DNA of 64,000 bases from GCA-2730975 sp937893275. GTDB lineage: Bacteria; Verrucomicrobiota; Verrucomicrobiia; Opitutales; Seribacteraceae. The translations under genes and the position numbers were made by a program. Location: contig CAXAHJ010000009.1 in assembly GCA_963968595.1 (NCBI GenBank), forward strand, positions 5,927 to 69,926. Reading direction: 5' to 3'. This document shows, piece by piece, positions 41,704-50,245 of the stretch (within the stretch, counting starts at the first letter, position 1; the number at the start of each line of letters is the position of its first letter). The notes beneath the pieces are model-generated. The model saw only the letters and a program-made list of their open reading frames with translations. It did not search any database and was not told the DNA's origin.

Positions 41704-43893
41704 CTAAATAGAACTGTCAGAGTCACTGGTGTAGGTCTTTCGGAAGGAATCAAGAGACTGTTCGTACTTTAAGTCCGGTATGATCCAGAGGTTGCGAAAA
41801 GAAACGCCCGTTCCCTTGTGGTCTTGAATCATAAGAGGCCGTTTGCCGTGTTTTTTATAGGGTCCGCCAACCTCGCCATAAACCCAGGCGTCGTCGTGAA
41901 TCAGTATTCCGTTGTGAAAGACCGTGACCCGCATCGGTTCCTCAACAGTTCCCTTGTCGGAGAAAACGGGAGCCTTCATAAGGATGTCGTATGCTTGCCA
42001 TTCGCCGGGTTTTCGCGAGGCGTTAACCCGGGGCGGATGTTGTCCGTAAATCGAGCCGCAGGTTCCATCTGCAAAGGTCGGGTTTTGAAAACTGTTTACG
42101 ACTTGAAGTTCGTATCCAGACATCAGAAGGATTCCGGAATTTCCATAAAGCTGACCTTGCCATTCCGGATTGTCCGAAGGATCGAAGCGAAATTCCAAAT
42201 GAATACGGGCGTCTCCGTAGGATTGCTTGGTCAGGTTGTTTCCCTTGCCGCGGGGCATGATGCCCTTCTCGTCGAATTTCCAATCCACATTGGTCCATTG
42301 GGATGCATCCAAAGCGGTTGCGTTCTTGGGCGCGGGCAAGGTGTATTTCTCTAAAGGTAAGGGCATGACGACAGGTGGGGTGGGTCGTGCCTTGTCGTTT
42401 CGATTCCAGCTTGAACCTGCGAGCGACCAACCGACGTTCCTGCTGGTTCGGGGTTCTTTTGCAGGCCGGAGGCTGTTTAAGGTGTAATAGATGGTCGAGT
42501 AATCGAGGAGTTTTGCCTCGGTGTTCTTTTGTTCGGCAAATTCGATTGCATAGACTTTTCCAGGTTGTAACGGAACGTCGAAAGTTACGGTTTTGCGATC
42601 CTTGGAGAGTTGATAGTTTTTGGCCTTCAATTCCTTTGGGTCAATGGGTGGGGAACCGTAGGTACTGTAATAATGATAGCTCCAACTGGTAATCTTGGGG
42701 GTTGTTTTCCGGCCAATTCGCTGGGTGAACTTCACCTCGAAACCGGTCTTGGTCAAACTTGCCGAGTGAATGGCAAAGGGAGTGGTTTTCCCGTCCCATT
42801 CGACATATTGTATCGCAGTTCTCTTTCCGCCCTTGCTGAACCAACCTCTCCCGACTTGGGCGGACCAGAGTCGTCCTTTGCCATCGAAGGACATTTTTAC
42901 GGGGCCGGAATCCAGTCCACGCAGGAAATCGACGCACCAACCTTGGTATTCTCCGTTCACTTTCTCGACCCCGGATCGGAAGTAGTTGGATTGACGTTGG
43001 TCGCCAATGAACATTTGTCCTTCGAAGGAGCCGAATTTTCCTTCCGTGGTATCCCAAATGGGACTGCCCGGGGAATTGGCGATCGTTTCGCGGATCAACC
43101 AGACCGCCGGAGGGGTACGGATTTTTTCGAAGTCTTTGGCGGAGAGGGAAAGCACTTTGTCCTTACTGAAATCGGGACGAGCGGGGAGTGAGGCGGGATG
43201 TCCGTAGAAATTTCCCTCACGTACGTGGTAGAGGGCGCAATCCGCGACCCAGTCACCCTGGTTGTCCGTTATGAAAAGCTCGTCCTGAGGGCTCATGCCG
43301 ATTCCGCAGGGTGAGCGAAAGCCACTGGCAAGTGGTTGGAAATGCCCTTTTCTGTCGGACCGGTAGACCCATCCTCGCCAAGGGGCGTTATAGGACATGT
43401 TTCCACCACCTTTCCCAAATGGTTTTCCGTCCGGTACGGTAAATTCTCCGCGTGCCGCTAGGTTAAGGGAGGCATATTTTCGGCCTAAAGAATCAACCAC
43501 CGGACCGTAGTGATATTCATGGTATTCACCGGATATTCCAAACGCATCGCTTATGCACTCGTAACGGTCGCATACGCCATCCTTGTTCAGGTCAACCAAA
43601 CGGGTAAGTTCAGGTTTCTGGGCAACGTAATAGACTTCCTCCTTTGGATCGTAATGGATGCCATTGGGCTCCATTAGGTTTTCAGCAAACTTTGTCCATG
43701 TCTCTCCCTTCCGTTCCCAGACCTCGCCTTCCCATGTGCAAATTGCAAGGGTGCCGTCTGGTTTGTGACATAATCCAAGTACGGAAACCGAACCGCGGGG
43801 AAGGGGGATGGATTGAATCTTATATCCGTCGGGAATTTGAGCATTTAAAATCGAGAAACCGAAGGAAAAAAGGAGAATGGGAAATCTTTTCAT
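41704..43893 (-). CDS. Secreted propeller dehydrogenase-like protein with C-terminal DUF1080
   Basis: The ATG at 43893 gives 729 residues with a signal peptide (MKRFPILLFSFGFSILNAQI). Residues about 25-400 form a propeller like glucose/sorbosone dehydrogenases: VLGLCHKPDGTLAICTWEG, RLVDLNKDGVCDRYECISD, GFRSPCGIGMSPQDELFITD and GQMFIGDQRQSNYFRSG. A beta domain follows (FEVKFTQRIGRKTTPKI). From about residue 540 comes DUF1080 (WTNVDWKFDEKGIMPRG, LYGNSGILLMSGYELQVV, GSIYGQHPPRVNASRKPGEW). The cytochrome partner is encoded separately 19 bp upstream (43913-45037). The homologous set at 12231-14951 has the cytochrome in the same chain. An upstream in-frame extension to 43992 is unlikely because it precedes the signal. 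Confidence 0.9.
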   Translation of the reverse strand: MKRFPILLFSFGFSILNAQIPDGYKIQSIPLPRGSVSVLGLCHKPDGTLAICTWEGEVWERKGETWTKFAENLMEPNGIHYDPKEEVYYVAQKPELTRLVDLNKDGVCDRYECISDAFGISGEYHEYHYGPVVDSLGRKYASLNLAARGEFTVPDGKPFGKGGGNMSYNAPWRGWVYRSDRKGHFQPLASGFRSPCGIGMSPQDELFITDNQGDWVADCALYHVREGNFYGHPASLPARPDFSKDKVLSLSAKDFEKIRTPPAVWLIRETIANSPGSPIWDTTEGKFGSFEGQMFIGDQRQSNYFRSGVEKVNGEYQGWCVDFLRGLDSGPVKMSFDGKGRLWSAQVGRGWFSKGGKRTAIQYVEWDGKTTPFAIHSASLTKTGFEVKFTQRIGRKTTPKITSWSYHYYSTYGSPPIDPKELKAKNYQLSKDRKTVTFDVPLQPGKVYAIEFAEQKNTEAKLLDYSTIYYTLNSLRPAKEPRTSRNVGWSLAGSSWNRNDKARPTPPVVMPLPLEKYTLPAPKNATALDASQWTNVDWKFDEKGIMPRGKGNNLTKQSYGDARIHLEFRFDPSDNPEWQGQLYGNSGILLMSGYELQVVNSFQNPTFADGTCGSIYGQHPPRVNASRKPGEWQAYDILMKAPVFSDKGTVEEPMRVTVFHNGILIHDDAWVYGEVGGPYKKHGKRPLMIQDHKGTGVSFRNLWIIPDLKYEQSLDSFRKTYTSDSDSSI

Positions 43894-43912
43894 ATATTGT
43901 TTTATAACTAAA

Positions 43913-45037
43913 TCAGAAAGAGAGTTTGTAAGAATTTTCACCTTCGGGGCTGACCCTAAAGCTCTTTGGCGTCCCATCCACGAGAGTTGCAATTTTCACG
44001 GAATCCCCCTCGGTTTCATAATGTAACAGATTGAACCGCTTACCTTCCAATACCGTCTTTGCGATATTTTGTAATTCCTTCCCTTTTACTTCGGACTGTT
44101 TTTGACTTCGGCTGTCAAGGGACGGGGTTTGGTTGACAAAAGCGGACTCCCAACCCTTGACTATCTTTCCGCTGGTCGAATCGTAAGCCAGAAGAACCTT
44201 GTTTGGCAAAAGCAACAACAGGGTTCTGGGAGGCAAGCCTTCTATCCATTTGCGAATCACTTTTGCACTTTCGCCGGAGTGAACGACTTTGGGAACGCTG
44301 CCCTCCAAACTTTTGCCGGTTAGCATCCAATGTCCGCCGTTAAGTTTTTGTAACCTGACCCCGAATCTCATCGAATGCGCAGTCGGTTCCTCGTGCAGAA
44401 TTTCCAAGTCGTGGGTTCCAGAAGACAATTCGAATTCTTTGTCAAAGTGAGTGTTTTTTGGCTTCTTGTAATTGCTGTAATGAACTTCCTTTCCATTTAC
44501 CCAAATTGAAGTTCGCCCTTTGCCGTTAATATTCAACCGGTACTTGCCAGCTGATTTTATCAACAGTTTGGACTGACCGCGCAGAACCCCGTCGAACATC
44601 CTTTCCACATAGTAAAAGTTTTCGGGTAATTTCTTTTGGGAGGTTGATTCAATGGAATCAAAAAGGTCAGGGTGCAGTCTTTTGCCTTTGAAATGGTCTC
44701 TGGGGTAGGTGGAGCGTAGAGTCTCTCGGTTACCCTCTTGTTTGCCTACAATGAAGTCCGCAAGAGAACGGAGATCTTTTTCTGGATAGACTAATTCATA
44801 GGCTATCATTTCAGTCCCGGTTATTCCCTTGGCGATGCTTCGATAGATCGCATCGTAAGAATCTCCGTTTTTCCAATACGAATCAATCAAGCTTGGCCCG
44901 ATTCCTCCATCCAGATTGACCCCGTGACAATTGAAGCACAGTTGCTTGTAAATAACCCCTCCACGTTCGATCTCGGAGAAAGCGGGCGTGGTCAGAGCGA
45001 GCAGGAAAGAAAGCAAAGAAGGTTTGAATGCTTGCAT
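43913..45037 (-). CDS. Secreted monoheme cytochrome c with beta-rich tail
   Basis: This is a 374-residue exported protein with a signal peptide (about 1-21). The cytochrome c domain has KQLCFNCHGVNLDGGIGP (heme cysteines 34 and 37, His38) and a possible distal Met in GITGTEMIAYELVYPEKDL. The region about 120-260 looks like a PA14-type or jelly-roll domain (GKGRTSIWVNGKEVHYSN, SSGTHDLEILHEEPTAHSM). The tail is not recognised. It is 19 bp upstream of the propeller/DUF1080 gene; I infer that the two proteins work together, the cytochrome taking electrons from the propeller enzyme. A 158-bp gap separates it from ApbE upstream, so it probably has its own promoter. Confidence 0.88.
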   Translation of the reverse strand: MQAFKPSLLSFLLALTTPAFSEIERGGVIYKQLCFNCHGVNLDGGIGPSLIDSYWKNGDSYDAIYRSIAKGITGTEMIAYELVYPEKDLRSLADFIVGKQEGNRETLRSTYPRDHFKGKRLHPDLFDSIESTSQKKLPENFYYVERMFDGVLRGQSKLLIKSAGKYRLNINGKGRTSIWVNGKEVHYSNYKKPKNTHFDKEFELSSGTHDLEILHEEPTAHSMRFGVRLQKLNGGHWMLTGKSLEGSVPKVVHSGESAKVIRKWIEGLPPRTLLLLLPNKVLLAYDSTSGKIVKGWESAFVNQTPSLDSRSQKQSEVKGKELQNIAKTVLEGKRFNLLHYETEGDSVKIATLVDGTPKSFRVSPEGENSYKLSF

Positions 45038-45195
45038 GGGCGAAGGGTGGAGATAATAGGTTCTAGGTGGGTGGAATTAAAGGATTGAGAGGATGGGATT
45101 CCAAGAGTGCTGCAACAACCTCAATACTATTTGCTGTTTGGATAATGTCGAACCTGGAGTGGGATCGTTGGCTTTGTCTCTTTTTGAGTTTATCT

Positions 45196-46224
45196 TCAGT
45201 CGGTTGCGGGAAAAAAGTGCATCCAGGTGGTTGTATGATCATGTCTGGTTCCGTTTCTTTCCCTTGTGCAAAAGCGGGCGATCAAATCCATTTCTTCGGC
45301 CTTTCGCATGCCCTCTTCGGGACCAAGGATCATCAAGGCGGTCGCAAGGGCATCGGCGTCGCGGGCGGTTGGAGCGAGGACGTTGACTGCAACGAGATTA
45401 TGCTCGATCGGTCGACCGGTTCTTGGATCGATCAGGTGGGAAGCAGGTTTGACCGAATCAGGGTTTGGCTTCGTTTGCCGGTAGGTTCCGGAGGTGGCAA
45501 CGGAATAGTCGAGAAGGTTGACTGTGGACAATCCGTTCGATTTGCCTTCGGACCCATCCTCCAAGCCAATGGCCCATCCTTCCCCGGACTTTCCCTTCCC
45601 GCAGGCTCTGATCTCCCCTCCGATTTCGACGAGGTAATTGCTCAGTTCCCTGCGATCGAGCACTTCGCAAACCTGGTCTATTATGTCTCCCTTGGCCGAA
45701 GCCGAGAGATCGATTTGGAGTGCGGGATGTTTCTTGCGAACCATGAAGCCGTTGAGGAGTTCTAGTTGATTCATCCCTGTAACCTGCATGGTTTCGTCGA
45801 TCTCCTTTTGCTGCGGAATGCTCAACCTGTTTGTCGAAACCGGACCGAATCCCCAGAGGTTGACGAGCGGGGCAATTGTGGGATCGAAAGCACCGCTGGT
45901 TTGTTCGTATGTCCACTTTGCGTGCGTGAGCAATTCATGGAGGAGCGGAGAAATGGAAACAGGCTCGGAAGAAAGAGTGGCGTTTAGTTGGTAAAGTTCG
46001 GCATCGGGGCGCCAGTGGGAAAGGATTCGTTCGGCTCCTTCAATCTTTGCCGCAAGGTCAGTTCGAAGTTTGCTCTCATCGATGGGTTGGTAACTCAAAA
46101 CCTTTACGGTCCAAGTCGTGCCGAGCGCCTTCCCCGTCAGGCTGTACGGCTTCAATGTCCGTTCAGAATCGTCTTGGCACCCAAGGAGCAGTGCGAAGGC
46201 AAGAATCAAAAGGGAGCGCGTCAT
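45196..46224 (-). CDS. apbE: FAD:protein FMN transferase, lipoprotein
   Basis: The 342 residues start with a lipoprotein signal (SLLILAFALLLGC, Cys16). The ApbE family elements are in order: GTTWTVKVL, the region ERILSHWRPDAELYQLN, FDPTIAPLVNLWGFG, IDLSASAKGDIIDQV, EIGGEIRACGKGKSGEGWAI, SVATSGTYRQ and SHLIDPRTGRPIEHN, ending with a DADALATALMILG stretch that provides metal-binding residues. The enzyme transfers FMN from FAD to a threonine in exported FMN-binding domains. The gene directly upstream (46231-47907, gap 6 bp) encodes exactly such domains, twice. This is the clearest functional coupling in the window. Both are predicted to act in the periplasm. Confidence 0.95.
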   Translation of the reverse strand: MTRSLLILAFALLLGCQDDSERTLKPYSLTGKALGTTWTVKVLSYQPIDESKLRTDLAAKIEGAERILSHWRPDAELYQLNATLSSEPVSISPLLHELLTHAKWTYEQTSGAFDPTIAPLVNLWGFGPVSTNRLSIPQQKEIDETMQVTGMNQLELLNGFMVRKKHPALQIDLSASAKGDIIDQVCEVLDRRELSNYLVEIGGEIRACGKGKSGEGWAIGLEDGSEGKSNGLSTVNLLDYSVATSGTYRQTKPNPDSVKPASHLIDPRTGRPIEHNLVAVNVLAPTARDADALATALMILGPEEGMRKAEEMDLIARFCTRERNGTRHDHTTTWMHFFPATD

Positions 46225-46230
46225 TTTTCG

Positions 46231-47907
46231 TCAAAAGAAAAAATAAAGAAGCAAGGTCAACCCGAGGAGGGTAAAGCTCAGGTAATCTCTTTTGTTCCAC
46301 CCATCTCCTCCTTTTTTGAATTCGAAAAGCTTGAGAACCGCTCCAGTCGGACATCCATAACGGCAATAAGCCATGGGGACAAAGGCGGATGCGATCAGGC
46401 TCACCAGTGCGATGGCAATGGTAATTCCTCCTGCAACCTCCCAGACATAGGCATCAAATGGTTCGAGGATGGCCACAGTGTGAGTGGCACCGGTAAAGGC
46501 CAGAAACACAACCAAGGCAAGTAAGCCGGCCGGTAGGAGTTGAAGGACACTATCCAACTTTTTCGGCAAGCGAAGGGGTATCTTTTTCAGCTTTCTCATC
46601 CATTGCTGGGCGGCTCCATGGGGACAGAGTTGATGGCAGTAGAAGGCCTTTCCAGTAGCCATCGGTACGAGCAATGCAGCGAGACTGAGTAAGGCGAGGA
46701 TGGGAGCCCGTTCCCAGGGTACGCCACTTTGAGCCCACCCCGCAAAAAGAGCTTGAGAGAGTATGTCTCCATTGACCAACCCCAGATAGCAGACCAGTAA
46801 AACTTGCAGTGAAATGCGAAAGAATTTGGTTTTGCCCCGTTTCGTGAAGGCAACGAAACCAGCCAGTAAAATGACGGAAAGTGAACCATAATCCCTGGCT
46901 TTCCACATAAGAAGAGGCTTTTTGGCTTCGAGGGATCGAAGTCTTTCTTGTTCCAAACTCGAGGCGGTTTTGACTATGCCTTTGGCCATGGCCATGCTCG
47001 TCATGGTGGCTCCGGAAACCCCTTCGACCTCTTCTTCGGTCAGGTTCATGTCGGCAAGCTTGGGAATGGATCTGCCAGTAAAAAGAGACGCGAAGTAGGC
47101 ATCGTCATTGGGGTAGTCCGCATACGGCTGGTTCTCGAAACTCGACCGGATCGCCATTGCCTTCAAGGTTCCGTTTGTTTCGAGAATGAGGAGGCTGTCG
47201 ACGGGGCCCTGGTAGCCAATGATCTGATCGGCATGGGGTGAGCTTCTGCCCACTTGTCCGAGCTTAGACCCATTGGCATCCAAAATATCCAAGAGGGAAG
47301 GGTGGGTAGCCGAGGGGATCAATTCGGAAGCGGATGGGAAATGATCGGCGACTTCTTCGATCCGAATGGGGTTGGGAAACCGGCTTGCCTGCTTTTCCCC
47401 ACCGAAGCGCATCGATATGGCATCGACAATGGCCATGCTGGTTAAGGTCGCGCCGGAGACGGCTTCGACATTATTGAGGTGGGAGAGTTCTTTTCGGGTC
47501 TTTCCTACGAACTGTTTGAAGAAATCAGGTTCTTCGAGTATGGCATCCACATGGTCAAGGGTATCGCCACTTGAACGGATGGAAACCGAGGACACTTTTT
47601 GAGTCCCGTCCCAAATAACTAGGAGGTTGGTCGACCCCGAGAACCCGATCGCGGAGTCCCCGGCGGGCGAAGTTTGGGTAACCAATCCCAATGATTTTTC
47701 ATTTGAGTCCCGTGCTTGAAGTTCGGACGGTTTGTCCGAGCCGGCTTGTAGAGATGAAGCCTGGGGCAGGATTTTCCTGACTTCCTCCAGACCGATCGGT
47801 TGACCCTTTTCCTTTAAATCGGCCAAGAAATCCTGATGGGATTGATGAATCAAACCCACGATGAGCACGAGGGAGGTGAAACGGCAAAAGTGACGGATGC
47901 GTCTCAC
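46231..47907 (-). CDS. Membrane flavoprotein with two FMN-binding domains and NosR/NapH-like Fe-S segment
   Basis: GTG start at 47907; 558 residues. A membrane anchor (SLVLIVGLI) is followed by two extracytoplasmic FMN-binding domains. Each ends in the flavinylation motif: VSGATLTSMAI with Thr154 and VSGATMTSMAMAK with Thr301. From about residue 340 there are five or six membrane helices (for example YGSLSVILLAGFVAF, APILALLSLAALLVPM, GLLALVVFLAFTGA) and two cysteine clusters in cytosolic or membrane-edge loops: CHQLCPHGA (Cys424, Cys428) and CRYGCPTG (Cys515, Cys519). This is the NosR/NapH-like pattern, although the usual CxxxCP sets are reduced. It should pass electrons between the quinone pool or cytosol and the two covalent FMN groups outside. 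ApbE downstream is the maturase. Confidence 0.9.
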   Translation of the reverse strand: MRRIRHFCRFTSLVLIVGLIHQSHQDFLADLKEKGQPIGLEEVRKILPQASSLQAGSDKPSELQARDSNEKSLGLVTQTSPAGDSAIGFSGSTNLLVIWDGTQKVSSVSIRSSGDTLDHVDAILEEPDFFKQFVGKTRKELSHLNNVEAVSGATLTSMAIVDAISMRFGGEKQASRFPNPIRIEEVADHFPSASELIPSATHPSLLDILDANGSKLGQVGRSSPHADQIIGYQGPVDSLLILETNGTLKAMAIRSSFENQPYADYPNDDAYFASLFTGRSIPKLADMNLTEEEVEGVSGATMTSMAMAKGIVKTASSLEQERLRSLEAKKPLLMWKARDYGSLSVILLAGFVAFTKRGKTKFFRISLQVLLVCYLGLVNGDILSQALFAGWAQSGVPWERAPILALLSLAALLVPMATGKAFYCHQLCPHGAAQQWMRKLKKIPLRLPKKLDSVLQLLPAGLLALVVFLAFTGATHTVAILEPFDAYVWEVAGGITIAIALVSLIASAFVPMAYCRYGCPTGAVLKLFEFKKGGDGWNKRDYLSFTLLGLTLLLYFFF

Positions 47908-47929
47908 CTATGCCAGACTTGCGGATGCG

Positions 47930-50191
47930 TTAATCAACGGGAACGAGTCGGGCGGCATCCACGTGGACATTCCCCTTGGATCCTTTGGCGGAAAGATGGA
48001 CCAAAACCTTCTGTCCTTTTCTCATCGTGATTTTTCCCACCGAATGAAAGCCGTTTTCAAAACTTGGTTTTTGGGTCATGTTGACAATTGAGATCACTTT
48101 GACGGTTTTATCCCCCGTGGTCACTTCGACAGGAACGGATTTCCCTCGGTTGGGATGAGGCTGGTAGCAAATGCGCAGATCGTAATACCCAGCTTTTGGT
48201 GCTTCCAAAGTAAAAGTAGCTGTGCTGTCGGGATCGCTGGAGTAGCGATAGCCGAAATGGAAATAGGGCTTTAATCCGGTACCCTTCGCCCATTTCCCTT
48301 TCAGCAAAGCCTGAGCATCATCCACCACTCCAGGGAACTTATTCGGGTTCAAACCGTTGGGTGCACCATTTGGGCCTGCCAAGGCAAAGGCATCCGATGG
48401 AATGGTGATCTTGTCGTTTACGGTTGGACGAAAGGCTTTGCCGGGCAAGTTAATCAGTTCGATCAAGTCGTCGAGGTATCGCTCGTAGACGTCGCGCGGT
48501 AGGCAATCACGCTTCAGGCAAATGGATGCGGCTCGACCGACTACCTCGCCCATCATCCCGCAGGTCTTCATTACCCGAACAGTCCCGAGTGCCTCGTGGG
48601 TCACGCTTACGCATCGGCCGGCCATGAAAAGGTTCTCGATATTGCGAGAATAGAAACAGCGGTAAGGAACGGGGTAGCCATAGGCACGATCCACGCCCTT
48701 GCCGTGTACGGCATAGGAGATGAAGGGATTGTCGGGGAACTTTTGGGCGTATTGTTTTTTAGGATAGTGAAGATCAATACTCCATGTGCTGGGCACGCAG
48801 CCATCAGGAAAGTCTTTTTTGGCAACGACGTCCTCCTCGGTAAGTACGACATCGCCCAACAAGCGCCGGGATTCCCGTGGACCACCGATGTAGGCAACCC
48901 AGGTAAGTTTGGAGTTTTTGTGCTTGTCTGCTCCGTCCCGGTTTTTCATCGCATTGAAGGCTCCGAAGACAGCCCGTAGGTTCCAGTCTCGGATTCCCTC
49001 CGCGTCCCCAAGAGGATCCTTGTCGTATCCGCTTTCCCAGAACCATTGGCCGTGAAAAGCTCGAGGGTAAGGGAAGTCTGCCATGTTCAGGTCCAAAGCC
49101 CATGGGGTCTGGGGATAAGATACTTCCTGGTTGTCGTTCGCCCATGCCCACATGTTGCTCATGCCCATGCGTCCCTTGGGGGTCATCTCATGATCGGCGC
49201 CAGCGAGAAAGCCAATCGTTCCGTGCCCTGTGGCTTCCACAAAAAGAGTTCCCGAAAAACGGGTAACTTGTCCCGTTCGAACGTCGAAGGCCTGGACCGC
49301 TGATATTTTGTTACCTTTCTTTTCAACCTTGAATGCGTGGTGATACAGTTGAAGATCGATGTTCTTTTCGGCCCGTACGATTCTTTCTTTCTTGGCGTCC
49401 TCGAATTCCTCGTAGGTTCCGGGGGACTTCTTGGCATGGTCACAAATTTCCTCGATGATCTCTCCAATGCGGGGGTATTTACCCCGACGGATATTTCCCT
49501 TCGCCCATACTCGAACTTCACTCGATCCGTTTCCTCCGAGAACCGGGCGATCCTGAATGAGGGCAACCTTGCATCCCATCCGGGCCCCGGAAATAGCTGC
49601 TCCCATTCCCGAGTAACCTCCGCCAATGACGACCAAGTCGTATTTTTTTTCGAGAGGTTTTTCAGTTGTGCCCAAAAGCTCACGGCGCCATTCGGGCAAA
49701 ATCGCGGAATCATTGGGAGGGACTTCCTTGAAAGTGGTCAGATAGATCGCGTCGCATCGTCCGTTGAATCCAGTCAAGTCACGAAGAGCCAAGGTGTTCT
49801 TCCCTCTTTTAAGACTGATTTTCCCTCCTCCTTGCCAATCCCACTCTGCTCCCTTGGTGCCAAAGGTGGTTTTTGCCGGGGTGCCGTTGATGATTATTTG
49901 AAAGCGGCCGGGTTGTCCCTTTGTTCCCCAACGGGCTACCCAGTCCTTGGTTCGGGCGAACATTTGATGGTTTCCACCTTCCTTGACCTCAATGGTCGTG
50001 GTTGCGTCAGCAACTGGTGTTCCCAGTCCATGGGCCAACAGGTAGGGCGAACCCATTTCCCGTATGAATTGAGTATCGAGCTTCCATCCACCGTGATCCG
50101 AAAAGGATTCGGTTTCGATCAAGATTCTATCTGCCTTCAGGAGCAAGGCCGGCGTGAGAGCGAGCAGGGAGGTGATTAGGATTTTGTTCAT
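47930..50191 (-). CDS. Secreted FAD-dependent oxidoreductase with flanking beta domains
   Basis: This 753-residue protein has a signal peptide (about 1-20). Residues about 22-155 are a golvesin/lectin-like domain (KTTFGTKGAEWDW, KISLKRGKNTLALRDLTGF). The FAD domain (FAD_oxidored type) begins KYDLVVIGGGYSGMGAAIS with the dinucleotide motif at 189-194, followed by PVLGGNGSSEVRVWAKGNI, LFVEATGHGTIGFLAGADH and the closing block FMAGRCVSVTHEALGTVRVM. The C-terminal about 110 residues are a second golvesin-like domain (TATFTLEAPKAGYYDLRI). The family is common near glycan-degradation genes; its substrate is unknown. It lies between a sulfatase (54 bp upstream) and the FMN/Fe-S protein (22 bp downstream), which could provide its electron partner. 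Confidence 0.92.
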   Translation of the reverse strand: MNKILITSLLALTPALLLKADRILIETESFSDHGGWKLDTQFIREMGSPYLLAHGLGTPVADATTTIEVKEGGNHQMFARTKDWVARWGTKGQPGRFQIIINGTPAKTTFGTKGAEWDWQGGGKISLKRGKNTLALRDLTGFNGRCDAIYLTTFKEVPPNDSAILPEWRRELLGTTEKPLEKKYDLVVIGGGYSGMGAAISGARMGCKVALIQDRPVLGGNGSSEVRVWAKGNIRRGKYPRIGEIIEEICDHAKKSPGTYEEFEDAKKERIVRAEKNIDLQLYHHAFKVEKKGNKISAVQAFDVRTGQVTRFSGTLFVEATGHGTIGFLAGADHEMTPKGRMGMSNMWAWANDNQEVSYPQTPWALDLNMADFPYPRAFHGQWFWESGYDKDPLGDAEGIRDWNLRAVFGAFNAMKNRDGADKHKNSKLTWVAYIGGPRESRRLLGDVVLTEEDVVAKKDFPDGCVPSTWSIDLHYPKKQYAQKFPDNPFISYAVHGKGVDRAYGYPVPYRCFYSRNIENLFMAGRCVSVTHEALGTVRVMKTCGMMGEVVGRAASICLKRDCLPRDVYERYLDDLIELINLPGKAFRPTVNDKITIPSDAFALAGPNGAPNGLNPNKFPGVVDDAQALLKGKWAKGTGLKPYFHFGYRYSSDPDSTATFTLEAPKAGYYDLRICYQPHPNRGKSVPVEVTTGDKTVKVISIVNMTQKPSFENGFHSVGKITMRKGQKVLVHLSAKGSKGNVHVDAARLVPVD

Positions 50192-50245
50192 TTTAAATAT
50201 AAGATGGTTGGAACAATAACTTATTACTCCAAAGAGGCATGAAAG

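Noticed and set aside
45067..45765. Plus-strand open frame of 232 codons opposite ApbE
   Set aside because: It lies antisense to a gene with complete family motifs and has no recognisable domain.
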